Shown piece after piece: positions 1-8,738 of a stretch of 64,000 bases of DNA (positions within the stretch are counted from its first letter, which is position 1; every line of letters begins with the position of its first letter). Source of the stretch: Porticoccaceae bacterium. GTDB lineage: Bacteria; Pseudomonadota; Gammaproteobacteria; Pseudomonadales; Porticoccaceae. Below the pieces are notes generated by a model. The model saw nothing but the letters and a program-made list of their open reading frames with translations, searched no databases and was not told where the DNA came from. Both the position numbers and the translations under genes were made by a program. The stretch lies in NCBI GenBank assembly GCA_029252555.1, contig JAQXBF010000039.1, positions 1 to 64,000 on the forward strand, written 5' to 3'.

Positions 1-1686
1 CACACCCATTATGATCTGGAGTTGGAGGTAGCGCCTGGCCTGCCAGAGTCTACTCGCCACGGCACTACATCAGTGGTGATTGCCAACTGTAGTCTAGGGC
101 TGGCCTTTGGCGCTCAGCGCGATGGTACCAATGACCCAATTGTTAGCTGTTATGCGCGGGTAGAAAATATTCCCAAGCATGTTTTGCGCCACTGTGCCGA
201 CAATGTCAGCTGGGCAAACCCCGGCGACTATCTAGACCATCTGGAAAAGCTGAATCTTGGTCCCAATGTGGTGGCGCTATTTCCCCATTCCATGCTGCGT
301 ATCGAAAAAATGGGTTTCGAAAATAGCATTACACGGGACCCAACCAGCGATGAGCTGGAACAGATGAAAGATTCACTGCGCGAGGGTTTGCAGCAGGGCT
401 ATGCAGGTTTCTCAACCGATGCACTGCCATTTCACTATCTGGCGGCACAGCCCCACTGTGAAAAAACTATTCCCACCCAGTTTTCCAAATTCCCCGAGCT
501 AAAGGCGCTGGCTGGCGTGGTGCGAGAACAGGGTGCTCTATGGCAGGCTACGCCACCAAAAGACAGCGTGATTGGCACATTAAAAACCTTTCTGCTCACC
601 AGTGGCCGACTCTATGGCAAGCCCTTGCGCACCACTGTGGTTGCGGCATTGGATATTACCAATAACTGGCGTCTGGCTCGCCTGACTAAGATACTCGCGC
701 GTATGCTCAACTCCTGGCTGATCAAAGGGGACTTTCATATGCAGGCGCTGGGCGCGCCCTTTAAAACCTGGGGTGATGGCGCGGTGACACCACTGGCCGA
801 GGAAATTCCTGAGTTGCGCCGCCTTAATGAAACTGATCTTGAAGATCGCGAGGCTCGCCTGGCTATTCTCGATGACCCAGACTATGCCAGGGCTTTCAAA
901 GCTATGTGGATGAAGGGCAAGCAGGGTTGGAGTTTGGCGCGCCTCAAACGCAAGATCAATTTAGAGGACTATGCTTTCCACCGCACCCTAGCCGATATGC
1001 TTTTAGAGCGCTGCCCCCAGAGCAGCTGGCAGGGCATGGATTTCCAGGCAGTTTTTGATCGGATAAATGCTATTAATGCAGGGCAGCAACCGGCAGATAT
1101 AACCAAAGATGAGCTTGCAACAGTGCAGGCAGACTTTGCCTGGATTGAAGACGAAGGGGACTTTATGCTGCAGATGCTGCGCTCCTTTGACAATGATCTA
1201 ACCTGGAGCACCATCACTGCCAACCGCGACCTAGAGACAGTGCGCGAGCTGCTAATGAACCCTCTGCTGTTGCCCGGCTTTAATGACAGCGGCGCCCATC
1301 TGACCAATATGGCCTTTTATGATGTCAACCTGCGCAGCCTAAAGCTGGCGGCTCAGGGGGGTGATCAGGATGTTAGCTATATGGTCAAACGGCTGACTAA
1401 AGACGCCGCCGATGTGTTCGGTGTGGAGGGCGGTACTATCGACTTGGGTGATGTGGCGGATTTGATTTTGATCGACCCTAAGAAGCTTGCTGAATACGAT
1501 GGCGAGAACAGCGCCCAGCGTATTCACCGTGAAGAATTTAGCCATGAGCAGCTGGTCAATCGATCCGATGGCGTGGTTGAGCTGGTGATGATTGGTGGCC
1601 ACAGTGCCTGGGAAGATACCCAGTTTGCTGCTGATCTGGGCGAGAAGCCGATGGGCCGTCTACTGCGAGCAGTGAACGCGGCCTAG
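1..1686 (+). CDS. N-acyl-D-amino-acid deacylase / amidohydrolase family protein, 5'-truncated by the window edge
   Basis: Frame is open from base 1 and reads HTHYDLELEVAPGLPESTRHGTTSVVIANCSLG (metal-binding HxH-type start of the amidohydrolase fold). C-terminal GFNDSGAHLTNMAFYD and DLGDVADLILIDP are typical of D-aminoacylase-like amidohydrolases. Confidence 0.8.
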   Translation, partial: HTHYDLELEVAPGLPESTRHGTTSVVIANCSLGLAFGAQRDGTNDPIVSCYARVENIPKHVLRHCADNVSWANPGDYLDHLEKLNLGPNVVALFPHSMLRIEKMGFENSITRDPTSDELEQMKDSLREGLQQGYAGFSTDALPFHYLAAQPHCEKTIPTQFSKFPELKALAGVVREQGALWQATPPKDSVIGTLKTFLLTSGRLYGKPLRTTVVAALDITNNWRLARLTKILARMLNSWLIKGDFHMQALGAPFKTWGDGAVTPLAEEIPELRRLNETDLEDREARLAILDDPDYARAFKAMWMKGKQGWSLARLKRKINLEDYAFHRTLADMLLERCPQSSWQGMDFQAVFDRINAINAGQQPADITKDELATVQADFAWIEDEGDFMLQMLRSFDNDLTWSTITANRDLETVRELLMNPLLLPGFNDSGAHLTNMAFYDVNLRSLKLAAQGGDQDVSYMVKRLTKDAADVFGVEGGTIDLGDVADLILIDPKKLAEYDGENSAQRIHREEFSHEQLVNRSDGVVELVMIGGHSAWEDTQFAADLGEKPMGRLLRAVNAA

Positions 1687-1703
1687 TTAAGCCGGGCAAA
1701 GCC

Positions 1704-3377
1704 ATGGCTAAAGGTCTTTTCTCAAGGCGGCTGTTACTTAAGTTAATGGCCGCTGGTTTGTTGGGAGCCATCGCCATCCCCAGATTATTTAAACGGGCCA
1801 GCTCCTCTGGCCCTGTTCAGCATATTTTGCCCGCTGTTACTCACAACCAATTCTTGATTAAGGTTTCATTTCTCAAGCCCAAAACAGCAGTGCAATTATC
1901 GGTCTCTGGCCCTTGGCAAGATAATTTGATTGCTGGTCAGCAAACCGATAGTCACGGACGTTTTTGGATGTTTCAGGTCTCAGGGCTTGCCCCCGACAGC
2001 AGCTATAGTTTGCAACTGCAAGATAGCACTAGCCCAATTGCTGATGCCTGGCCTCTCAAAACCTTTCCCGCGCCCAATGCCCAACCCCAGAGCTTGAAAT
2101 TACTCTGCTATACCTGCGCTGGTGGCCCCGATGGCTTTGCTTTTCCCGGTGGCAAAGAGATTTTTAAGCCCCATCATGTGCGGCAAACACTATTTGATTC
2201 AGCTCTTGAGATGAAACCCGATGCAGCTGTTGCCATAGGGGATCATATCTATTGGGACCTGAGAGGTTCAGATTCCGTGACCCTGAGTGCAGGGTTGTTT
2301 GGCCAAATTGTCACCTGGTATCTGCAGCAGGTATTTGGTGCCTTCGACCGATCGGCCGAGATTATTGGCAATAAAAGTGCCAATGAAAAGGTACTGACCG
2401 CAATTGGCGATGATCAAATTGCCAACCTTTATGGCACCAAATTTAAATCGACTCCTATGTTTTTTGTCCCGGACGACCATGATTATTTTGAGAATGATGA
2501 TGCTGATATAGGCACCTTTCCCGCAGATAGTTTTAGCCGCCGCGCCCATGCTGCGATGGCCCACCTTTACTACCCCAGCTTTATGTCTTCTCGCCCCGAG
2601 TTCCCGGGCACCGACAGCGAGGGCAATAATCGCTCCTTTGGAACCTTTCGCTTTGGTGATCTGGTCGAGGTTCCCATGGTTGATTGCGCAGGCTATCTGA
2701 CTCTGGCTGAGGGTGGAGATCAATCAGTTCTTTTTCCAAGCGCCGTGGAAGATTGGCTGCTCAGTAAAATTGCATCAAACCAGACCCAACACTTTGGGTT
2801 AATTCCCTCCCACCCTCTGGGTTGGACCGCGGGTAAATGGCGGGAATGGTATCCGGATGTGGTGGCGCCAGATACTGGCTTTACCGGTTTGGTCGAAAAT
2901 AAATTAATGGCCAATGTTCAGGGGGTGCTCTCTGCCAAGGCGCAAAAAGCCCTGTGGCAAACTGGTTGGTGGTTGCAGCACCAGCGACTGATCACAGCCA
3001 TTGCTGATAACCAGAAAAGACCGACCATTTTGCTGTCGGGTGACATTCATGCTCTGGGAGCTAAAACTATTGAGGCCAGTAGTGAGATTGATTTGTCCCA
3101 CAGACCAATTCAGACTGTGCTGGTGGGTTCTGTAAGTACTTCCACATTGGCTTGGCCCTCGGCAGCGCGAAGTATTCCTGCAGCCTCACCAGAATGGTTG
3201 CAGACATCTGATCATGTCGCGACCACTGAAGACAATGGCTTTACCATGATTGAGTTTAGTCGCCACTCTATTGTGGCCACTCTGGTTAACTGTGGTGGTG
3301 GCCCCCAGAGTTCAGATGCTGCGCTCACCTCAGAGAAGGGCGCAGCCCTAACTAAAACCGAGATTGTTCTGACTTAA
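1704..3377 (+). CDS. PhoD-like alkaline phosphatase / metallophosphatase, exported
   Basis: 557 aa with N-terminal signal-like segment; AVAIGDHIYWD, FVPDDHDYFEND and LLSGDIHALGA metallophosphatase-like metal-binding blocks. Confidence 0.75.
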   Translation: MAKGLFSRRLLLKLMAAGLLGAIAIPRLFKRASSSGPVQHILPAVTHNQFLIKVSFLKPKTAVQLSVSGPWQDNLIAGQQTDSHGRFWMFQVSGLAPDSSYSLQLQDSTSPIADAWPLKTFPAPNAQPQSLKLLCYTCAGGPDGFAFPGGKEIFKPHHVRQTLFDSALEMKPDAAVAIGDHIYWDLRGSDSVTLSAGLFGQIVTWYLQQVFGAFDRSAEIIGNKSANEKVLTAIGDDQIANLYGTKFKSTPMFFVPDDHDYFENDDADIGTFPADSFSRRAHAAMAHLYYPSFMSSRPEFPGTDSEGNNRSFGTFRFGDLVEVPMVDCAGYLTLAEGGDQSVLFPSAVEDWLLSKIASNQTQHFGLIPSHPLGWTAGKWREWYPDVVAPDTGFTGLVENKLMANVQGVLSAKAQKALWQTGWWLQHQRLITAIADNQKRPTILLSGDIHALGAKTIEASSEIDLSHRPIQTVLVGSVSTSTLAWPSAARSIPAASPEWLQTSDHVATTEDNGFTMIEFSRHSIVATLVNCGGGPQSSDAALTSEKGAALTKTEIVLT

Positions 3378-3895
3378 GGGCCTTTGGTAATAAACGACCC
3401 TACACCCAAGAAATCAACCTTGCCAATCGCTACACCATTGTGGCGCAAAATATTGTAGGTAGTGCTGATATGGAAAAACATGTTCGGCAGTACCCACAGG
3501 TTTAAATACTCTTCGCCAGTAAAGGTTAATTCATAGGGACCAGCTGGCATAACAATGGTTATATCTGCGGAGCTATTAATTTTTTCTTCAGACAGGCTCA
3601 GCAAAAATGTCTTGGTGCTTGCAATTCTGGCCTGAAGTTCAGCGAAGGTTGTCTCATTATCTTCGTCAACTGGAGGTGCAACACCACCCAGCCTAGCACC
3701 GCCGAGCTTCACCATATCGGAGGCGATTTGTACCTGTTTGATAAGTGGATGCATATTGGGAAACAGGCGCGCGCTGGCGAGCACCGATTCATCAATAGCT
3801 TGATCTGTGCTATGGGCACTAGCGGAATTAAGCAGACCAGATAAATTATCTAGAAAGCGAATAAAAATTGGAATGGAACTGTTATACATTGACAT
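3374..3895 (-). CDS. DUF1993 family protein
   Basis: MSMYNSSIPIFIRFLDNLSGLLNSA...NMHPLIKQVQIASDMVKLGGARLGG resembles DUF1993; 4-bp convergent overlap with the upstream gene. Confidence 0.7.
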   Translation of the reverse strand: MSMYNSSIPIFIRFLDNLSGLLNSASAHSTDQAIDESVLASARLFPNMHPLIKQVQIASDMVKLGGARLGGVAPPVDEDNETTFAELQARIASTKTFLLSLSEEKINSSADITIVMPAGPYELTFTGEEYLNLWVLPNMFFHISTTYNILRHNGVAIGKVDFLGVGSFITKGP

Positions 3896-3948
3896 GGATT
3901 ACCTTGGCCAAATGGGACGCTGAGTTAAAAATGAATTAATAGATCTGT

Positions 3949-5064
3949 TTAGTTTGATCGAAGCAGGGCATTAATTGCAAATGACCCTAACCAATGTCCC
4001 CCTTCATAGCTGTCGCCTACCAAATTTGGCAGCGAATAATCGATATGTAAGTCTGCGACTTTTTTCAGATGTGAAAACGCCGGGTATTGCTCAGCTAAAC
4101 CATAGAGCACCCAGGCGCGACTGAAATTTAAACCATCCAGATGCACCAGCTTGCCATCAGTGCGGTCAAATACTTCACCCACGGCGAGATCAAAATCTGC
4201 TGAGGACAGCTGGGGTAAGAACTCATTAACCCAGGGAATAAACTGCTCTTCAGGCAGCACTCTGCGCATCAGATCGACTTCTTCAAGGCAAGGTGACAGA
4301 AAATCATAGCCGCTGGGTTCCCAGCTAATCGGGCAGTTTTTATCTTGTTGATAAAAGTCTTTTGCCCGTTGGGCAATTGCTGCTTTTAAAGGGGCATCGT
4401 CTAACAGCAGAGCATAGTCCCAAGCGAAGGTCAGGCCAAAGGCGGTGTTACTGTGTTCGCCCACGCGGATAGGGTAAACAAGCTTGGGTAAATGGGCGAT
4501 ATACATGGCCGACAGTTCATCAGCAAGAGGCTTAAGGGCTTTGGATAATGGTGCGGATGTTGGATCGTCCCAGGTTTCAAGTTCGAGCATTAACTTGAGC
4601 AGCCAGGCCCAACCATAGGGTCGTTCCCAAGATTTATTTTCTCGCAAATAGTCAATATCAACAGCGATATTGGCGGGAGTGATATGACGCTGCAGAATAA
4701 CTTTGGCTTGTTCATGGCCAGCCACATTGGGAAATGCTTTAAGCAGGCGTACCATAGACCAATGGCCATGGACCGCAGAGTGCCAGTCAAAGCAGCCATA
4801 AAAAGCCGGGTGAAGTTGGGTCGGAGAGGCGAGGTCAGCATCACTGCGCAGCATCTGACTGAGCTTATTAGGGTATTCGATCTCAGCGCAGTCGAGGGGC
4901 AGCTGCATAAGATTGCCAGCCTGTGCCTCATTGAGGGGCGCGCGGCTCTCTGTGATTGCGATATTGTCAGACGCCATCTCGCCGCAGCCAGATAAACTGC
5001 AGAGGCAGAGTATTACAAAGCCAAGATGGTAAACTGACGCACGATTCTGATTACTCTTAATCAT
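3949..5064 (-). CDS. DUF2891 family lipoprotein
   Basis: Lipobox CSLSGCGEM; YGCFDWHSAVHGHWSMVRLL and SHLKKVADLHIDYSLPNLVGDSYEGGHWLGSFA are characteristic of DUF2891. Confidence 0.75.
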   Translation of the reverse strand: MIKSNQNRASVYHLGFVILCLCSLSGCGEMASDNIAITESRAPLNEAQAGNLMQLPLDCAEIEYPNKLSQMLRSDADLASPTQLHPAFYGCFDWHSAVHGHWSMVRLLKAFPNVAGHEQAKVILQRHITPANIAVDIDYLRENKSWERPYGWAWLLKLMLELETWDDPTSAPLSKALKPLADELSAMYIAHLPKLVYPIRVGEHSNTAFGLTFAWDYALLLDDAPLKAAIAQRAKDFYQQDKNCPISWEPSGYDFLSPCLEEVDLMRRVLPEEQFIPWVNEFLPQLSSADFDLAVGEVFDRTDGKLVHLDGLNFSRAWVLYGLAEQYPAFSHLKKVADLHIDYSLPNLVGDSYEGGHWLGSFAINALLRSN

Positions 5065-5090
5065 AGGTTTTCTCTCAATGGCACCTAAGG

Positions 5091-6155
5091 TTAAAATTTC
5101 CGCGTTTCACCAATACTCAAGACCCAGCTATTGTCTTCACCAATAATGGTATCTTGTGCAGCGGCCTTAAAGCGCAGTGGTGGTTCCCCGAGGGGCTCAT
5201 CAGAGAGATTAAAAGTGCCAAAATGCATGGCGACGGCTCGTTGAGCTTTTATATCCACAGCAGCTTGAATCGCTTCTTCCGGATTCATGTGGGATACCTT
5301 CATCATCGCATTGGGCTCGTAGGCGCCAATAGGCACAGCAGCCAAGTCGAAAGGCCCTAGTTTTTCACCGATTTCTTTAAAACCGGCAAAATAGCCGGTA
5401 TCCCCAGCGAAGTAGAAACGTCGCTGGGGCCCAGTAACGGCCCAGGATGACCACAGTGCTTTTCGGGTGTCAATCAGGCTGCGCTTACTCCAATGCTGGG
5501 TTGGCAGGCAGTGAATGGTTGCGTCTTTAATCTTGGCTGTATCACCCCAGTCCAGTTCCTGAATCTGATCAATACCATTTTTACGCAGTAATTTGCCATT
5601 GCCGACGGGGACGAAAAACACAGTATCAGCACTGCGCTTGGCCAGCTTGCGCAAGGTGGGCAAATCCAAATGGTCATAATGGTTATGCGAGATCATCACA
5701 AAGTCGATAGGGGGTAAGTCCTCAATAGCAATGCCGGGTTTAACATAGCGGTTGGGCCCAGCAAAGGGCACTGGGCTGGGCTTGTTGGACCAAATTGGGT
5801 CGGTTAAAAATGTCAGATGGTCCATCTGGACTAATAAAGTGGCATGGCCTACCCAAGTAACGGTTGGCTCGCTGTGATTGGCATTCTCTCGCAGATATAC
5901 ACCGTCGTTAGGGATTCGTAATGGAGCACCGTTGCGACGGTTAAAAGCGGTGGCCACTCGACGCAGGAAAAAAGGTGCTGTCACCTTGATTGAAACGCCA
6001 GGAAGGTTCTCGTCTATATTGGTATAGCGGCCTTTAGCATCTGTCTTTGCTGGTGGAAAATTCCGTTCTGGTTCGCCCTTAACCTGCATCGCTAGACCCA
6101 GAATACAGGCTAAGCAGATAGAAATAAGTCGTTGAGGAAATTTTTTTTTTATCAT
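5091..6155 (-). CDS. MBL-fold metallo-hydrolase (NAPE-PLD/UlaG-like)
   Basis: SHNHYDHLDLPTL (HxHxDH), FAGDTGYFAGFKEIGEKLGPFDLAAVPIGAYEP, AMHFGTF. Confidence 0.85.
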   Translation of the reverse strand: MIKKKFPQRLISICLACILGLAMQVKGEPERNFPPAKTDAKGRYTNIDENLPGVSIKVTAPFFLRRVATAFNRRNGAPLRIPNDGVYLRENANHSEPTVTWVGHATLLVQMDHLTFLTDPIWSNKPSPVPFAGPNRYVKPGIAIEDLPPIDFVMISHNHYDHLDLPTLRKLAKRSADTVFFVPVGNGKLLRKNGIDQIQELDWGDTAKIKDATIHCLPTQHWSKRSLIDTRKALWSSWAVTGPQRRFYFAGDTGYFAGFKEIGEKLGPFDLAAVPIGAYEPNAMMKVSHMNPEEAIQAAVDIKAQRAVAMHFGTFNLSDEPLGEPPLRFKAAAQDTIIGEDNSWVLSIGETRKF

Positions 6156-6189
6156 TATAAGACTCCAGAAAGGCGGCTATGTTAACTGA

Positions 6190-6330
6190 AATACTGCTGT
6201 TCCGCCTGCTGATTTAGCCAACACCCTCAAGCATGAGATTCGCGAATGCCTGCTGGTAACAGCGGATATCAATGTTGTGTCCTTTGGCTCTGTGCCCAGG
6301 GCAACCTACAAAGCCTAACTGGTCGACTAT
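6190..6330 (+). pseudogene. Relic of an AMP-forming ligase C-terminus (phenylacetate-CoA ligase/PaaK-like)
   Basis: Manual translation of the intergenic frame starting at 6190: NTAVPPADLANTLKHEIRECLLVTADINVVSFGSVPRATYKA*LVDYS. This resembles the C-terminal block of PaaK-type ligases (…GSLPRSxxKAxxVxD). In-frame TAA at 6316-6318; no upstream body of the gene remains. Confidence 0.45.
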
Positions 6331-6449
6331 AGCAACGCATACAGACTATCTAACCACTTTTTATCTGTACCACCACTACTGCTAATTAATACCCTTCCTA
6401 GGGCTGTTTTGATTGCCAGTTCCTGAACCGTTGGTCATAACTAAGCTTG

Positions 6450-6455
6450 TATAAT
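6450..6455 (+). promoter_or_regulatory. Possible -10 box (TATAAT) upstream of the thiolase gene
   Basis: Perfect TATAAT about 100 nt upstream of the ATG at 6555; no convincing -35 at 17-nt spacing. Confidence 0.25.
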
Positions 6456-6554
6456 GGTTGGGCTGTTAATAAAGTGCCGTTTAAGAAAAAAAATTAATCG
6501 GGCCCGCAGTAACCTAACTGGCTGACTCTGGTCCTACCGAAAAAGGTAAACACT

Positions 6555-7790
6555 ATGACAGAAGCATGGATTATCGACGCCTGTCGCACCCCTCGAGGTA
6601 TTGGCAAACCGGGCCGCGGTGCACTCACCGAAATTCACCCTCAGCGCCTTGGCGCCACAGTGCTAAAAGCGCTGGCCGAGCGCAATGATATTAATACCGC
6701 CGATGTGGCTGATATTGTCTGGGGCTGCAGTGCTCAGCGCGGTCAAAGCACCAACGATATGGGTCGTATGTCAGCGCTCGATGCGGGCTATGACATCACC
6801 TCCAGTGGTGTCACTCTGGACCGCTTTTGTGGATCTGGTATTACCACGGTCAATATCGCCGCAGCCTCTATTATGTCTGGTATGGAAGATATGGTGATTG
6901 CCGGTGGCTGTGAAATGATGTCTGGCTATGGTCGTCACGGCAATAACGTATCCCCTTTTGTCGACACTGGCAATCTGCATCTGCGGGAAATGTATGGTCA
7001 GTCCCACCAGGGCATCTGTGCCGATACCATCGCCACATTAGAAGGTATTCCCCGGGAAGATCTCGACCGTTTGGCTGAAGTTAGCCAGCAGCGTGCCGCC
7101 CATGCCATAGAAAATGGCTATTTCGACAAGAGCCTGGTGCCTGTTTATCACGACGATGGCACATTGGCACTGGCTAAAGATGAGTTCCCCCGTCCGGAAA
7201 CAACCCTGGAATCATTGTCAGAGCTTAAACCTTCATTTGAAAAGCTGGCCAATATCCCGCTGGACGAAGAGGGGCTTACCTATGGCAAGTTGATGGCGCA
7301 AACCTATCCGGATCTGGATGTTAAGCATGTTCACCATGCGGGCAACTCCTCTGGTGTTGTAGATGGTGCTGCGGCGCTGTTGCTGGCCTCACCAGAATAC
7401 GCCACCAAGCAGGGTTGGAAGCCCCGCGCTAAAGTAGTGGCTTACTGCAACATGGGCGACTGCCCGACACTGATGTTGAATGCACCGGTTCCTGCGGCCA
7501 AGCGTGTGCTGGATCGCGCCGGCCTCACTAAAAACGATATTGATCTGTGGGAAATCAATGAGGCCTTTGCTGTGGTTGCCGAGAAGTTTATCCGTGATCT
7601 GGATCTGGACCGCGACACTGTCAATGTCAACGGCGGGGCAATGGCCCTTGGCCACCCTATTGGTGCAACAGGTTCAGTGCTAATTGGCACCATGGTCGAT
7701 GAGTTGGAACGCCGAGAGCTTCAGCGCGGGTTAATTACCATGTGCGCTGGCGGTGGAATGGCCCCGGCCATCATTATTGAGCGTATCTAG
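6555..7790 (+). CDS. Acetyl-CoA C-acyltransferase (thiolase)
   Basis: DRFCGSGITTVNIAA (nucleophile Cys), NVNGGAMALGHPIGATG, TMCAGGGMAPAIIIE. Confidence 0.9.
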   Translation: MTEAWIIDACRTPRGIGKPGRGALTEIHPQRLGATVLKALAERNDINTADVADIVWGCSAQRGQSTNDMGRMSALDAGYDITSSGVTLDRFCGSGITTVNIAAASIMSGMEDMVIAGGCEMMSGYGRHGNNVSPFVDTGNLHLREMYGQSHQGICADTIATLEGIPREDLDRLAEVSQQRAAHAIENGYFDKSLVPVYHDDGTLALAKDEFPRPETTLESLSELKPSFEKLANIPLDEEGLTYGKLMAQTYPDLDVKHVHHAGNSSGVVDGAAALLLASPEYATKQGWKPRAKVVAYCNMGDCPTLMLNAPVPAAKRVLDRAGLTKNDIDLWEINEAFAVVAEKFIRDLDLDRDTVNVNGGAMALGHPIGATGSVLIGTMVDELERRELQRGLITMCAGGGMAPAIIIERI

Positions 7791-7801
7791 AGGTTATCCT
7801 T

Positions 7802-8632
7802 ATGAGCCAGACGCAATCGTTAACTCCCAACAATGTGCCTATTGTTAAGCGCAATCCTGAGCTGGATATTGCCGATGCACTGAAAGGCGACTGGATGAAT
7901 AATCATCAGTTTGCCACTACCTGGTTTAATGCAATGTCTATTACCTTCCCGTTAGGTGAGCAGTTTTTCATTAACTCAGTGCGCCATTACCGCGACCGAG
8001 TTACTGACCCCAAGCTACAGAAGGAAATGCGTGACTTTTATAGTCAGGAGGCCGTGCATCTGCGTGAGCACCAACGTTACAACGAATTACTCTGCGCCCA
8101 GCGTGGTTATGATCTGGAAAAGCTGGAAGGGCCCCTGCGCAAGCGTATGGGCTGGGTTAAAAAGAACGTGCCAGCTCGGGAGCAACTGGCGGGCACTGTG
8201 GCGGTGGAGCATTTGACCGCTGTGCTGGCCGAGAGAGCACTGGGCGAAGCCGATTTATTTAAAGGTGCTCACCCAGCCATGGCCAAACTGTGGAAATGGC
8301 ATGCGGTTGAAGAGATGGAGCACAAATCTGTCGCCTTTGATGTTTATCGTGCTACAGGTGGCACAGAGATAATGCGCCGTGCGGCCATGCGTCGCAGTAC
8401 ATTTTTCCTGATCTGGGATATTCTTGGGGGTGTCTGTCATATGCTGCGCAAAGACGGCAAGTTGTGGAGCCCCAGCATGTGGGCCTCGGGTTTTTCTTTC
8501 CTATTTGGCAAACAGGGTATTTTGCGCGGTACCTGGCAGCCCTACAAAGATTTCTTTCGCGAAGACTTTCATCCTTGGCAGCACCAAACCCAGCAGTTGA
8601 TTGAAGACTGGGAGCTGCAACAGCAGGCCTAG
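7802..8632 (+). CDS. Metal-dependent hydrolase (PF10118-like)
   Basis: MSITFPLGEQFFINSVRHYRDRVTDPKLQKEMRDFYSQEAVHLREHQRYNE and HAVEEMEHKSVAFDVY are characteristic of this di-metal family. Confidence 0.8.
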   Translation: MSQTQSLTPNNVPIVKRNPELDIADALKGDWMNNHQFATTWFNAMSITFPLGEQFFINSVRHYRDRVTDPKLQKEMRDFYSQEAVHLREHQRYNELLCAQRGYDLEKLEGPLRKRMGWVKKNVPAREQLAGTVAVEHLTAVLAERALGEADLFKGAHPAMAKLWKWHAVEEMEHKSVAFDVYRATGGTEIMRRAAMRRSTFFLIWDILGGVCHMLRKDGKLWSPSMWASGFSFLFGKQGILRGTWQPYKDFFREDFHPWQHQTQQLIEDWELQQQA

Positions 8633-8673
8633 GCCAAGCTACTCAATGGATGGCCAGTATTCCCCCATAAACG

Positions 8674-8699
8674 CATTTTATTGGTGATCCAATAAAATG
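8674..8699. promoter_or_regulatory. Perfect 11-bp inverted repeat CATTTTATTGG-TGAT-CCAATAAAATG, candidate operator or hairpin
   Basis: Seen directly; lies 40 nt upstream of the acyl-CoA dehydrogenase ATG (8739) and downstream of 8632. Confidence 0.5.
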
Positions 8700-8738
8700 T
8701 AATCTATTGTTCTAACGCATTAATAAGAGAGAAAAATC

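Noticed and set aside
2268-2723. 151-aa minus-strand ORF in the PhoD-like gene
   Set aside because: Antisense overlap with a conserved metallophosphatase; no domain.
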